Position numbers and translations under genes: made by a program
NCBI RefSeq assembly: GCF_003054555.1
Contig: NZ_CP026304.1
Location: forward strand, 7,192,001-7,256,000
Length of the DNA stretch: 64,000 nt
DNA from: Streptomyces lunaelactis
GTDB lineage: Bacteria; Actinomycetota; Actinomycetes; Streptomycetales; Streptomycetaceae
Reading direction: 5' to 3'
The notes under the pieces: generated by a model
Databases searched by the model: none
What the model was told of the DNA's origin: nothing
What the model saw: the letters and a program-made list of their open reading frames with translations, nothing else
Part shown: one piece after another, positions 17,721 through 26,852 of the stretch
Position numbering within the stretch: position 1 is the first letter of the stretch
Layout: every line of letters starts with the position of its first letter

Positions 17721-19636
17721 GCGGGTACCAACTTCTCTATCCGGATGGCGGAGGCCTTGAACTCGGCCGTACCGGCGATCGGGCAGTTCGCCTCGATCGT
17801 CAGCTGGTTGGTGTCGACCTCGTCCGGGAAGTGCATGGTCATGAAGGCCAGCCCGGGCCGCAGCGCGGGGTCGACCCACACCGGCGCCGTCACCGAGCCC
17901 CGCCGCGAGGAGATCCGTACCTCCTCGCCGACCGAGACGCCGTAGGCTTCGGCGTCCTCCGGGCACAGCTCGATGTACTCCCCGCGCCGCATCGGAGACG
18001 CGAAACTCCCGCTCTGTACACCGGTGTTGTACGAGTCGAGCCGCCGCCCGGTCGTGAGCCGCAGCGGATACTCCTCGTCCGTCAGGTCCACCGGAGGATC
18101 GTGCTGGACCAGACCGAAGGCCGCCGGAGTGCCGCGCCTGACCGGGTCCGTCTCCCACAGCCGGCCGTGCAGGTAGCTGGAGGGCAGCTCCTCCATGTCC
18201 GGGCACGGCCACTGCAGGCCCTGGTGTTCCTCCAGCCGGTCATACGTCATCCCGAAGTGGTCGGGGGACAGGGACCGCAGCTCGTTCCAGACGGTCTGCG
18301 AGTCCGTGAACTTCCAGTCGTGGCCCAGCCGTTCGGCCATCGCGCAGATGATGTCGATGTCCTCGCGCGCCTCACCCGGCGGCACGAGCGCCGCCCGCAC
18401 CCGCTGGACCCGCCGCTCGCTGTTGGTCGTCGTGCCGTCCGTCTCGGCCCAGGCGGCCGTCGCGGGCAGCACCACATCCGCCATCTCCGCCGTCTTGGTC
18501 AGGAAGATGTCCTGCACCACCAGATGGTCGAGCGCGGCCAGCCGCCGGATCGCCTGCTCGCTGTCCGCCTCGGACTGCGCCGGGTTCTCGCCGATGCAGT
18601 ACACCGCACGCAGCTCACGGGTCTCCATCGCCTCGAACATCTCGGTGAGCGTCTTGCCGTACCGCGGCTGGATGACCGTGTCCCAGGACTGCTCGAACTT
18701 CACCCGGGCGACCGGGTCGAGGATGTCCTGGAAGCCGGGCAGCTTGTTCGGGATCGCGCCCATGTCGCCGCCGCCCTGGACGTTGTTCTGGCCGCGCAGC
18801 GGCTGGACCCCGGCGCCGTACCGGCCGACATGGCCCGTGAGCAGCGACAGATTGATGAGTGCCCGCACGTTGTCGGTGCCGTTGTGGTGCTCGGTGATGC
18901 CCAGGGTCCAGCACAGCTGGGCCCGTTCGGCGGTGGCGTACGCGTGCGCCAGCTCGCGGATCGCCGCCGCCGGCACACCTGTCACCTTCGCGGCCGCCGT
19001 CAGTGTCCACGGCTCGACGAGCTGCGCGTACTCCTCGAAGCCGGTCGTCGCCCGCTCCACGAAGGCCCGGTTGACCAGACCGGCGTGGATGATCTCGCGG
19101 CCCACCGCGTGCGCCAGTGGAATGTCCGTGCCGACGTTCAGCCCGAGCCAGCTCTCCGCCCACTCCGCCGTCGAGGTCCGGCGTGGATCGACGGCGTACA
19201 TCCGCGCCCCGTTCCGTATCCCCTTCAGGACGTGCTGGAAGAAGATCGGGTGCGCGAAGCGGGCGTTGGAGCCCCACATCACGATCAGGTCGGTGTGATC
19301 GACCTCTTCGTACGAGGAGGTGCCGCCGCCGGAGCCGAAGACGGCCGACAAGCCCGCCACACTCGGCGCGTGGCAGGTGCGGTTGCAGGAGTCGACATTG
19401 TTGGTGCCCATCACCACGCGGGTGAACTTCTGTGCCACGTAGTTCATTTCGTTGGTGGCGCGGGCGCAGGAGAGCATCGCGAAGGCATCTGGACCGTACG
19501 TCTCACCGGCCTGCCGGAACCCGGCCGCGGCCCGCTCCAGCGCCTCGTCCCAACTCGCCCTGCGCAACTGGCCCTTGCCGTCGCGGACCAGCGGATGGGT
19601 GAGCCTCGGATACTGCTTCTGCGGCTTCTTCTTCAT
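17711..19636 (-). CDS. Formate dehydrogenase catalytic molybdopterin subunit (C-terminal part of a split FdhA)
   Basis: The 641-residue protein is the Mo-bis-PGD catalytic domain of formate dehydrogenase. It lacks the N-terminal [4Fe-4S] domain, which is encoded separately at 14986-15846. Its first residues (PRLTHPLVRDGKG then RRASWDEAL) align with the region just after that missing domain. The Mo ligand is Cys88 followed by His89 in NNVDSCNRTCHAPSVAGL, so this is a cysteine and not a selenocysteine enzyme. It oxidises formate to CO2 in the cytosol. The ATG at 19636 overlaps the upstream panE-like stop (ATGA) and has GGGAG before it. The long upstream extension of the frame is antisense noise. 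Confidence 0.9.
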   Translation of the reverse strand: MKKKPQKQYPRLTHPLVRDGKGQLRRASWDEALERAAAGFRQAGETYGPDAFAMLSCARATNEMNYVAQKFTRVVMGTNNVDSCNRTCHAPSVAGLSAVFGSGGGTSSYEEVDHTDLIVMWGSNARFAHPIFFQHVLKGIRNGARMYAVDPRRTSTAEWAESWLGLNVGTDIPLAHAVGREIIHAGLVNRAFVERATTGFEEYAQLVEPWTLTAAAKVTGVPAAAIRELAHAYATAERAQLCWTLGITEHHNGTDNVRALINLSLLTGHVGRYGAGVQPLRGQNNVQGGGDMGAIPNKLPGFQDILDPVARVKFEQSWDTVIQPRYGKTLTEMFEAMETRELRAVYCIGENPAQSEADSEQAIRRLAALDHLVVQDIFLTKTAEMADVVLPATAAWAETDGTTTNSERRVQRVRAALVPPGEAREDIDIICAMAERLGHDWKFTDSQTVWNELRSLSPDHFGMTYDRLEEHQGLQWPCPDMEELPSSYLHGRLWETDPVRRGTPAAFGLVQHDPPVDLTDEEYPLRLTTGRRLDSYNTGVQSGSFASPMRRGEYIELCPEDAEAYGVSVGEEVRISSRRGSVTAPVWVDPALRPGLAFMTMHFPDEVDTNQLTIEANCPIAGTAEFKASAIRIEKLVPAWT

Positions 19637-20622
19637 GCTGCGCTCCCTGTTGAGGAGGTCGTGGTCGTGGCAAGCAGATCGGCGAGCGCGTGCACGGCGC
19701 ACAGTTTCGGTACGGGGGTCTTCGTAAGGGCGGCCAACTCGACGACGGCCGGGAGCAGCACGTCCAGTTCGAGTGGTTTGCCCTTCTCCAGATCCTGGAG
19801 GGTGGAGGTCTTGTGGTCGCCGACGCGCTCGGCGCCCGCGATGCGCCGCTCCACGGAGATCTTGGGGTGGCAGCCGACCGCGGCCGCGACTTCGAGCGTC
19901 TCGCGCATCATCGTCTCGACCAGCGCCTTGGTGTCCCGGTGGCGGCAGATCTGCGCCATCGTGGCCCGTGAGAGCGCGCTGATCGGGTTGAAGGAGATAT
20001 TGCCGAGCAGCTTGATCCAGATGTCGTTGCGCAGATCGGGCTCGACGGGGCATTTGAGCCCGCCGGCGACCATCGCCTCGCTGAAGTCGAGGCAGCGCCG
20101 CGACACGGTCGGATCGGGTTCGCCGATGGAGAAGCGGGTGCCTTCCAAATGGCGTACGACACCGGGGGATTCGAGCTCGGTCGCGGCATAGACGACACAA
20201 CCGATGGCCCGCTCGGGCGGCAGCGTCGCGCTGACGGCGCCGCCCGGGTCGACGCTCTCGATGCGGCGTCCCGTGTACGGGCCGGGCAGGCCGTGGAAGT
20301 ACCACCACGGGATGCCGTTCTGCGCGGCGATGACGGCCGTGCGCTCGTGTAGCAGCGGATGCACCAACGGGCCCGACCCCGCATAGGAGTTGGCCTTGAG
20401 TCCGAGGAATACGTAGTCGACGGGCCCGACCGAGGACGGGTCGTCGGTGGCATGGGGCCGTGCGACGAAGTCGCCGCGCGGGCTGAGCACCCGCACGCCG
20501 TCACGGCGCATGGCCGCCAGGTGCGGGCCGCGGGCAATGAGATGGACCTCGGCACCGGCGCGATGGAGCGCGGCCCCGACATACGCGCCGATGGCACCGG
20601 CGCCGACAACTGCGACTTTCAC
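19633..20622 (-). CDS. 2-dehydropantoate 2-reductase (PanE/ApbA) family protein
   Basis: The 329-residue protein has the NADP-binding motif GAGAIGAYVG near the N-terminus and the C-terminal ketopantoate-reductase domain with HKTSTLQDLEKGKPLELDVL. PanE reduces ketopantoate for CoA synthesis, but family members also reduce other 2-oxo acids. Being the first gene of the formate dehydrogenase operon suggests a role outside pantothenate synthesis, perhaps with a 2-oxo acid linked to C1/C2 metabolism (inference). The start is GTG at 20622 after GGAGAG. Its TGA overlaps the ATG of the fdh catalytic gene. A TTGTCTACAG site lies about 70 bases upstream. Confidence 0.82.
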   Translation of the reverse strand: MKVAVVGAGAIGAYVGAALHRAGAEVHLIARGPHLAAMRRDGVRVLSPRGDFVARPHATDDPSSVGPVDYVFLGLKANSYAGSGPLVHPLLHERTAVIAAQNGIPWWYFHGLPGPYTGRRIESVDPGGAVSATLPPERAIGCVVYAATELESPGVVRHLEGTRFSIGEPDPTVSRRCLDFSEAMVAGGLKCPVEPDLRNDIWIKLLGNISFNPISALSRATMAQICRHRDTKALVETMMRETLEVAAAVGCHPKISVERRIAGAERVGDHKTSTLQDLEKGKPLELDVLLPAVVELAALTKTPVPKLCAVHALADLLATTTTSSTGSAA

Positions 20623-20680
20623 GGGGCTCTCCGTTCGGTTGAGCGACCGAGCGAGGGAGGAGGCGTTGAGGGTTTGAGTC

Positions 20681-20704
20681 GACAGAATATTGTCTACAGT
20701 ATGC
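20681..20704. promoter_or_regulatory. Candidate GntR/FCD operator before the panE-fdh operon
   Basis: TTGTCTACAGTATG at 20690-20703 resembles the TGT-n-n-ACA operators of FCD-type GntR regulators. It also resembles sites before the gntR gene (22362-22371) and between oxc and sucC (54070-54096). The region lies 68-80 bases before the panE-like start and about 160 bases before fabH, so it could act on either side. Confidence 0.45.
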
Positions 20705-20859
20705 CTTCCAGAGGGTCAAGAGTCGGGTCAAGGCTCGTCGCACCCTTGGAGAAGCTCCAAAGTCCGGGCCGGGAAGCTGTGGGATCACATGCCGTCGTAC
20801 CGGGTGGTAGCAGCCAAGACTGGGTGGTTCCTGACTTCCGTACGAGGGGAACCCCATCC

Positions 20860-21807
20860 ATGACCGGCTCACGTGTCGTCGCGCTCGGGCATTACCAGCC
20901 CGCCAAGGTGCTCACCAACGCCGACCTGGCGGTCATGGTCGACACCAGCGACGCGTGGATCCGCAGCCGTGTCGGGATCGAGACCCGGCATGTGGCGGGC
21001 CCCGACGAGCCGGTCGACGAGCTGGCCGCGCACGCCGGCGCCAAGGCGCTGGCCGCCGCCGGTCTGACGCCCGCCGACATCGACCTCGTCCTGGTCGCCA
21101 CCTCCACCGCGATCGACCGCTCCCCGAACACCGCGGCCCGCGTCGCCGCCCGTCTCGGCATGGGCTCGCCCGCCGTCATGGACCTCAACGTCGTCTGCGC
21201 CGGCTTCACGCACGCGCTCGCCACGGCCGACCACACCGTGCGGGCCGGAGCGGCGACGCGCGCTCTGGTCATCGGCGCCGACAAGATGGCGGACATCGTC
21301 GACTGGACCGACCGCAGCACCTGCGTGCTGGTCGGCGACGGCGCGGGTGCGGCCGTCGTCGAGGCGACAGGGCCGAGCGAGGAGCCCGGGATCGGTCCCG
21401 TGCTGTGGGGCTCGGTGCCCGAGATGGGCCATGCCGTACGGATCGAGGGCACCCCGCCGCGTTTCGCGCAGGAGGGCCAGTCCGTCTACCGCTGGGCCAC
21501 CACCCAGCTGCCGCCCATCGCCCGCAAGGTCTGTGAGCGGGCGGGCGTCACCCCCGAGGAGCTGGCCGCGGTCGTTCTGCACCAGGCGAATCTGCGGATC
21601 ATCGAGCCCGTCGCCCAGAAGATCGGCGCGGTGAACGCCGTCATCGCCCGTGATGTGGTCCAGTCCGGCAACACCTCGGCCGCCTCGATCCCCATGGCGC
21701 TCTCCAAGCTGGTCGAGCGCGGCGAGATCCAGTCGGGCGATCCGGTCCTGCTCTTCGGCTTCGGCGGCAATCTCTCGTACGCGGGTCAGGTCATCCGCTG
21801 CCCCTGA
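20860..21807 (+). CDS. 3-oxoacyl-ACP synthase III (FabH/KAS III) family protein
   Basis: The 315-residue protein has the catalytic triad of KAS III enzymes: Cys113 in LNVVCAGF, His in VLHQAN and Asn in SGNTSAAS. It condenses an acyl-CoA with malonyl-ACP, either to start fatty acids or in specialised metabolism. The ATG at 20860 follows GAGGGGA by about 9 bases; the frame upstream of it is not homologous. The neighbours are NUDIX and GntR genes, not other fab genes, so this is probably a secondary copy and not the housekeeping FabH. Confidence 0.9.
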   Translation: MTGSRVVALGHYQPAKVLTNADLAVMVDTSDAWIRSRVGIETRHVAGPDEPVDELAAHAGAKALAAAGLTPADIDLVLVATSTAIDRSPNTAARVAARLGMGSPAVMDLNVVCAGFTHALATADHTVRAGAATRALVIGADKMADIVDWTDRSTCVLVGDGAGAAVVEATGPSEEPGIGPVLWGSVPEMGHAVRIEGTPPRFAQEGQSVYRWATTQLPPIARKVCERAGVTPEELAAVVLHQANLRIIEPVAQKIGAVNAVIARDVVQSGNTSAASIPMALSKLVERGEIQSGDPVLLFGFGGNLSYAGQVIRCP

Positions 21808-21827
21808 ACCGGGGCAGACTGAGCGGC

Positions 21828-22304
21828 ATGGTGGCGAAGCGAAGCGCGGGCCTGCTGCTGTTCCGCGGGCGAGGGACGGGCGCCGATGTGCTCATCGGCC
21901 ATATGGGCGGGCCGTTCTGGCAGGGCCGGGACGCGGCGGCCTGGTCCGTACCGAAGGGTGAGTACACCCCGCAGGAGGAGCCGATGGCCGCGGCGCGGCG
22001 GGAGTTCGAGGAGGAGCTCGGCCTGGCGCCGCCCGAGGGCACCTGGCTGCCGCTCGGCGACGCCCGCCAGAGGGGCGGCAAGATCGTCACCGTCTGGGCG
22101 CTGGAGGGCGACCTCGACACCGCGCTCTTCGCGCCGGGCACCTTCACCATGGAGTGGCCGCGAGGATCGGGCCGTGTGCAGGAGTTCCCCGAGATCGACC
22201 GGGCCGAGTGGTTCGGTGTCGAAGAGGCGCGGGAGAAGCTGGTGACAGGGCAGCGCGTCTTCCTCGAACGGCTGGCGGAGCTCCTCGCAGCCGACGTGAA
22301 ATGA
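21828..22304 (+). CDS. NUDIX hydrolase
   Basis: The 158-residue product is a single NUDIX domain. The signature GX5EX7REUXEEXGU is complete: Gly-Glu in KGEYTPQEEP, then ARREFEEELGL. NUDIX enzymes hydrolyse nucleoside diphosphates linked to other groups, using Mg held by the Glu residues. The start (MVAKRSAGLLLFRG) matches the usual N-terminus of this actinomycete subgroup. It begins 20 bases after fabH in the same direction, so they are likely co-transcribed. Confidence 0.9.
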   Translation: MVAKRSAGLLLFRGRGTGADVLIGHMGGPFWQGRDAAAWSVPKGEYTPQEEPMAAARREFEEELGLAPPEGTWLPLGDARQRGGKIVTVWALEGDLDTALFAPGTFTMEWPRGSGRVQEFPEIDRAEWFGVEEAREKLVTGQRVFLERLAELLAADVK

Positions 22305-22357
22305 CGTGAACCGACCAGAGGTGACGAGGATCTCTGCATGGCGCGGATTGCGCTCGG

Positions 22358-22382
22358 TAGACTGTAGACGATAGCCAATTGT
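22358..22382. promoter_or_regulatory. Candidate autoregulatory operator before the gntR gene
   Basis: GTAGACTGTAGACGATAG begins at 22357, within 60 bases of the GntR start. It contains a direct repeat (GTAGACT, GTAGACG) and a CTGTAGACGA half-site. The string GTAGACTGTA also occurs, on the other strand, in the inverted repeat between oxc and sucC. Autoregulation would be usual for this family. Confidence 0.45.
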
Positions 22383-22414
22383 CGCTCGCCGTTGTTGGCC
22401 AGGAGGGGACCGTG

Positions 22415-23092
22415 ATGTTGTCCGCAGGACTGCCGCAGGGAACCGTGCCCAAGCTGGAACGCCCGGGTCCGCTGCGGGAGCGCGTGTACGAGGCGCTCCT
22501 GGAACTGATCACGACCCGCGCCCTGCGCCCCGGCCAGCACCTGGTCGAGAGCGAACTCGCGGGCCATCTCGGGGTCTCCCGCCAGCCCGTGCGCGAGGCG
22601 CTGCAGCGGCTGAACACCGAGGGCTGGGTCGATCTGCGCCCGGCGCAGGGCGCGTTCGTCCATGAGCCGACCGAGTCGGAGGCGGACCACCTGCTCTCGG
22701 TCCGCACGCTCCTGGAGGCGGAGGCGGCCCGGCTGGCCGCGGCGAACTCCGGCTCGGCGGGCATCGCGGCCCTTGAGGAGCTGTGCACGCAGGGCGAACA
22801 GGCCGTGGCGGACGACGACGTCGACCTGGCGGTGGCCACGAACGCGCGCTTCCACGCGAAGGTGATGGAGCTCGCCGGGAATCCCGTCCTGGCGGAGCTG
22901 GCCGGCCAGGTGGACCGGCGGGTCCGCTGGTACTACACGCCGGTGGCGCGGCAGCGCGGCAGGCAGTCGTGGATCGAGCACCGGGAGCTGATCGCGGCGA
23001 TCTCGGGGCGTGATGAAGTGCGGGCGACGGAGGTCATGAAGGCGCACACGGAGCACACACGCCGGACCTACCACCAGCGCGAGCGCTCCTAG
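22415..23092 (+). CDS. GntR-family regulator with FCD ligand domain
   Basis: The 225-residue protein has the GntR winged helix at about residues 14-78 (LRERVYEALLELI, HLVESELAGHLGVSRQPVREALQRL) and an all-helical FCD domain whose Asp/His residues (NARFHAKVMELAGN, EHRELI) usually bind a metal and an organic acid. FCD regulators typically respond to carboxylates. Operator-like sites occur before this gene, before the formate dehydrogenase operon and in the oxalate gene region, which makes oxalate, formate or a related acid a reasonable ligand (inference). ATG 22415 follows AGGAGGGG by 6 bases. Confidence 0.9.
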   Translation: MLSAGLPQGTVPKLERPGPLRERVYEALLELITTRALRPGQHLVESELAGHLGVSRQPVREALQRLNTEGWVDLRPAQGAFVHEPTESEADHLLSVRTLLEAEAARLAAANSGSAGIAALEELCTQGEQAVADDDVDLAVATNARFHAKVMELAGNPVLAELAGQVDRRVRWYYTPVARQRGRQSWIEHRELIAAISGRDEVRATEVMKAHTEHTRRTYHQRERS

Positions 23093-23235
23093 GAATTGTC
23101 CGGCCACGCACAGCTTGGCGGCGGCGTTCCCTCTCGCTGAACACCCTCTGCAGGAGCAAACTGACGCTCAAGAGCGCGCGGTGCTCGAAGCCGATGGATG
23201 CCGCGTGCCGCAACCGGAAGTGAGCAGCGGCGCCC

Positions 23236-25833
23236 ATGGATGTAACGGTCAATGGAACTGCGCGTCAGGTCGGGAGTGAACCGGACGCAACCGCGGTCCA
23301 CCTCGTGCGGGAGACGCTGGGGCTGACGGGGACGAAACTGGTCTGCGGGGCCGGAGTCTGCGGGGCGTGCACGGTCCACGTCGACGGTGTCCCCAAGGTC
23401 GCCTGCCTGACCCCGGCGGCAGCCCTGGAGGGCACGTCCGTCACCACGGTGGAGGGTCTGCGGGGCGAGCACCCGGTGCAACGGGCTTTCGCCGCCCATG
23501 ACGCGCTGCAGTGCGGCTACTGCACGCCCGGCTTCGTCATGGAAGCCGCAGCTTTCGTGGACCGGTGGCGTGCCGAGCACGGCGACAGTGCCCCCTCGCG
23601 GGCCGAGATCGCCGCTGCCCTGGCCGGACACCTGTGCCGCTGCGGGGCGTACGAGGGCATCTACGCGGCTGTCGCCGCGGCGTGCACGGGCGCACACGAC
23701 AAGGATGACGCTCCGCCGCCCCGCGTGGAGGCGATGCAGAAGATCACCGGCCAGGCCCGGTACACGACGGACATCCACCCGGACGGCCTCCTCGACGGGG
23801 TCATCATCCGCTCCCGGCACGCGCACGCCCGCGTCAGGTCGGTGAGCGGGGTCGACCAGCTGGTCGACCTGCTGCCCGCGGACCGTACGGTCCGATACGT
23901 CGGCCAGCCGATCGCGGCCGTCGCGGGCGAGACCCTCGCCGCGGCCGAGGCCGCTGCCGAGCGGGTCCAGGTGGACTACGAGGTTCTGCCGGCCACCGTC
24001 GATCTGGGCCGGGCCGAGCTCCCGGACAGCCCGGTGGTCTATCCCACCAAGGAGGAGCGCAAGCAGGCCCCCACTTCGTCCGAGGGGCTTGCGCTGCCCG
24101 CCAAGTGGAACGGAAACGTACGAGGCCCGGTGCAGATGAACTGGCGCGGCACTCTCGCCCAGAAGCGGATCGAGCAGGCCCGCGATCAGGGGGAGGACCG
24201 GCGTCTGGTGGAGGCCACGTACACCGCCGAACCCCAGGCGCACACGTCGCTGGAGCCCCACGCGTGCCTGGCTTCGTGGGACGGCGACGGCGACCTTCAT
24301 CTGTGGGTCTCCACCCAGGCCATCGGCCTGGTCGCCGAACGGGCCGCCGAGCGATTCGGTCTGCGGCCCGGGCAGGTGCATGCCTCCGCGGTGCACGTCG
24401 GTGGCGGATTCGGTTCGAAACTCACCCTGACCAGCGAGATCGTTGCCGCGGCGGAGCTGGCCCGGATGCACGCCGCCCCGGTGCGGGTCGTCCTGAGCCG
24501 CGCCGAGGAACTCACCGACGGCGGCTACCGGCCGGGCACCCGGGCCGACATCGCCCTGCTCACTGACGAGGACGGGAAACTGGCCGCGCTGACCCTCGAT
24601 GTGCATGGAGACGGCGGCACCTCGACCGGGTCCGGCGTGGCCGCCCTGGCACGGTTCATGTACGGGCACGCCCCGCGGCGGCTGCGGGACTACGACATCG
24701 TCACCCACCGTGCCCCTGCCACCCCGTTCCGCGGGCCCGGCGGACCGCCCCTGGCCTGGGTCCTCGAGCAGACCGTCGACGAAACGGCCCACCGCAGAGG
24801 GGAGGACCCCATCGCGCTGCGCCGCCGCTGGGACGGCAACTCCAAACGGCGCGCCCTGTACGACGTGGCGGCGGCTCTGCCGATGTGGACCGGGCGGCCC
24901 GCCACCGGTTCGCAGACCGGCCGCTTCCGGCGCGGTGTGGGCGTCGCCGCCGCCAACTGGATGTACTTCCTCGACCCGGGCACGCAGGTCGAGCTCACCG
25001 TCGAAGAGGGCACCGTGGTCGCCCGCACGGCCACCCAGGACATGGGCCAGGGCTCCCGGTCCGTCATCGCCGACGTGATCGCCGCCGAACTGGGCCTGCC
25101 CGCCGATCGGGTCCGCGTCGACATCGGCCGCACCGGTACCGTCCATGGACCCGCCTCCGGGGGCAGCCGTACCGCCACCTCGATCGCGCCCGCCGCCCGC
25201 GACGCCGCCGTCCGCCTGCGCGCCGCGCTGGGCTCCGCGCTTGCCGCCAGGGCTCCCGCGCGGGGTGCCGGCGGCGTGGTGGAACAGCTTCTCGCCGACG
25301 CCGAGGGCCTTCGGGTGGTCGGCAAGCGTCCACGGGACCGCCGTGGCTACGTCACTCCCGTACGGCTCGGTGGCGTACTCATCGGCAGGGGTTTCACCGG
25401 CGCCGTTCATGTCACCGAGGTCGAGGTCGACACCCGCCTCGGCCGGACGCGGGTCACGCGCGTCTGGGGCGGGATCGCAGCCGGTCGCATCATCTCGCCG
25501 GCCGGTGCCCTGAGTCAGTGCCAGGGAGGCGTCATCCAGGGCATCGGCTACGCCCTGTACGAGGAGCGCGTCACCGACCCGCTGACCGGTGTCGTGCTGA
25601 GCGACAACCTCGAGGACTACCGCATCCCCGGGATCGGCGACATTCCGGAGATCGACATCCACTTCCACGAGGAGGGTTTCGATCACGTCGACGGTGGTGG
25701 CGTCGGTCTGGGAGAGGTCTCGACGATGCCGGTGGCGGCGTCCGTCGGCAACGCCGTCCACGCCGCCACCGGCTGGCGCCCCCATCACCTGCCGATCCGC
25801 CCGGACCGCCTCCTGGAAGGACTGCGCCCGTGA
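23236..25833 (+). CDS. Molybdenum hydroxylase: fused [2Fe-2S] and Mo-binding subunit (xanthine dehydrogenase/aldehyde oxidase family)
   Basis: The 865-residue protein fuses two parts that are often separate. Residues 1-150 are the small subunit with the plant-type [2Fe-2S] centre (Cys37, 42, 45, 57) and the second [2Fe-2S] centre (Cys93, 96, 134, 136). From about 155 on is the molybdopterin-binding large subunit, with ITGQARYTTDI, the VGGGFGSKL pterin loop and the C-terminal catalytic Glu in VGLGEV. It hydroxylates an aldehyde or N-heterocycle using water. The substrate is unknown. The FAD subunit follows with a GTGA overlap. The GntR gene lies 143 bases upstream. Confidence 0.88.
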   Translation: MDVTVNGTARQVGSEPDATAVHLVRETLGLTGTKLVCGAGVCGACTVHVDGVPKVACLTPAAALEGTSVTTVEGLRGEHPVQRAFAAHDALQCGYCTPGFVMEAAAFVDRWRAEHGDSAPSRAEIAAALAGHLCRCGAYEGIYAAVAAACTGAHDKDDAPPPRVEAMQKITGQARYTTDIHPDGLLDGVIIRSRHAHARVRSVSGVDQLVDLLPADRTVRYVGQPIAAVAGETLAAAEAAAERVQVDYEVLPATVDLGRAELPDSPVVYPTKEERKQAPTSSEGLALPAKWNGNVRGPVQMNWRGTLAQKRIEQARDQGEDRRLVEATYTAEPQAHTSLEPHACLASWDGDGDLHLWVSTQAIGLVAERAAERFGLRPGQVHASAVHVGGGFGSKLTLTSEIVAAAELARMHAAPVRVVLSRAEELTDGGYRPGTRADIALLTDEDGKLAALTLDVHGDGGTSTGSGVAALARFMYGHAPRRLRDYDIVTHRAPATPFRGPGGPPLAWVLEQTVDETAHRRGEDPIALRRRWDGNSKRRALYDVAAALPMWTGRPATGSQTGRFRRGVGVAAANWMYFLDPGTQVELTVEEGTVVARTATQDMGQGSRSVIADVIAAELGLPADRVRVDIGRTGTVHGPASGGSRTATSIAPAARDAAVRLRAALGSALAARAPARGAGGVVEQLLADAEGLRVVGKRPRDRRGYVTPVRLGGVLIGRGFTGAVHVTEVEVDTRLGRTRVTRVWGGIAAGRIISPAGALSQCQGGVIQGIGYALYEERVTDPLTGVVLSDNLEDYRIPGIGDIPEIDIHFHEEGFDHVDGGGVGLGEVSTMPVAASVGNAVHAATGWRPHHLPIRPDRLLEGLRP

Positions 25834-26789
25834 ACCAGCCCCTCACCCTCGACGAGGCCTCGGCAGTCGTGCTCGACAACGACGCGGAACTGCGCGCCGG
25901 CGGCACCGACACCACCGCCCGCCGGCGCGGCGGAGTCACTCGCAGGGCCTCCGTCCAGATTCCCCTGCTCCCCGCCCTGCACGGCATCGCCCGCCAAGCC
26001 GACGGGACCACGCGGATAGGAGCGCTGACCGGTGTGGCCGAGCTCTGTGCCGACCCCGGTCTCCAGGCCGGCTATCCCGCCCTGACCCGGACGGCGGGCG
26101 CCCTGGCCACGCCGCAGATCCGTACCGCCGGCACGCTGGGCGGCAACCTGCTCCAGCACAACCGCTGCTGGTACTACCGCAATCCCCACTTCAGTTGCTA
26201 TCGCGACGGGGGCGACGGCTGTCCCGCGCGCACCGGGGTGCACCCCAACGCCGCGGTGATCGACCAAGGCCCCTGCATCGCACCGCACCCCTCATCCATC
26301 GCGATCGCCCTGCTCGTCCACGACGCCCAGGTCGACATTCACGAACGCGGGACCTTGAGCGTCGCCGACCTGTACGGCGACGGATCGGACCCCACCCGCG
26401 ACCATCTGCTCGCTCCGCAGGAGATCCTCACCGCCGTCACCCTGCCGGCTCCGGTTCCCGGCGAACGGGCCGCCTACAACCGGGCCATCAGCCGCGCCGA
26501 GGCGGAATGGCCGCTCGTCGAAGCGGTGGCCCGCGTGACCGTCTCCGACGACGTCGTCACCGCGGTCGCCGTCGCGGCCGGCGGCATCGCCCACACCCCT
26601 CTGCGGCTGCCGGAAGTCGAGGACGCCCTGGTCGGGCGCAGACCGACCCCCGAGATCCTCCTCAGCGCCGCGACCGCGGCCACCGAACGCTGCTCGCCCC
26701 TGCCGCAGACCCGCTACAAGGTGGAGCTGCTCCGGGACACCGTGCTCGACGTTCTCGAAAAAGCGATCGGGAATGCACCGGTCCGCTGA
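25830..26789 (+). CDS. Molybdenum hydroxylase FAD-binding subunit with a 4-Cys insert
   Basis: The 319-residue protein is the flavin subunit partner of the preceding gene. It shows the PCMH-type FAD site (RAGGTDTTAR, then ATPQIRTAGTLGGNLLQ) and a CO-dehydrogenase flavoprotein C-terminal domain. Between these lies a segment with four cysteines (NRCWYY, FSCYRD, DGCPAR, GPCIAPHPS). A similar insert binds a [4Fe-4S] cluster in 4-hydroxybenzoyl-CoA reductase HcrB and E. coli PaoB, so an extra Fe-S cluster is predicted. GTG 25830 overlaps the previous stop by four bases. Confidence 0.88.
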   Translation: MNQPLTLDEASAVVLDNDAELRAGGTDTTARRRGGVTRRASVQIPLLPALHGIARQADGTTRIGALTGVAELCADPGLQAGYPALTRTAGALATPQIRTAGTLGGNLLQHNRCWYYRNPHFSCYRDGGDGCPARTGVHPNAAVIDQGPCIAPHPSSIAIALLVHDAQVDIHERGTLSVADLYGDGSDPTRDHLLAPQEILTAVTLPAPVPGERAAYNRAISRAEAEWPLVEAVARVTVSDDVVTAVAVAAGGIAHTPLRLPEVEDALVGRRPTPEILLSAATAATERCSPLPQTRYKVELLRDTVLDVLEKAIGNAPVR

Positions 26790-26852
26790 CGACAGTCCCC
26801 GTCGTCGTCGCTCGGAAGGCCTCACTCCGCCCAGTGTCCCCGGGCGATCGGA

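Noticed and set aside
23089..25788. An 899-codon open frame on the minus strand
   Set aside because: It lies fully antisense to the molybdenum hydroxylase gene, whose cofactor motifs are clear. Long antisense frames are expected at this GC content.
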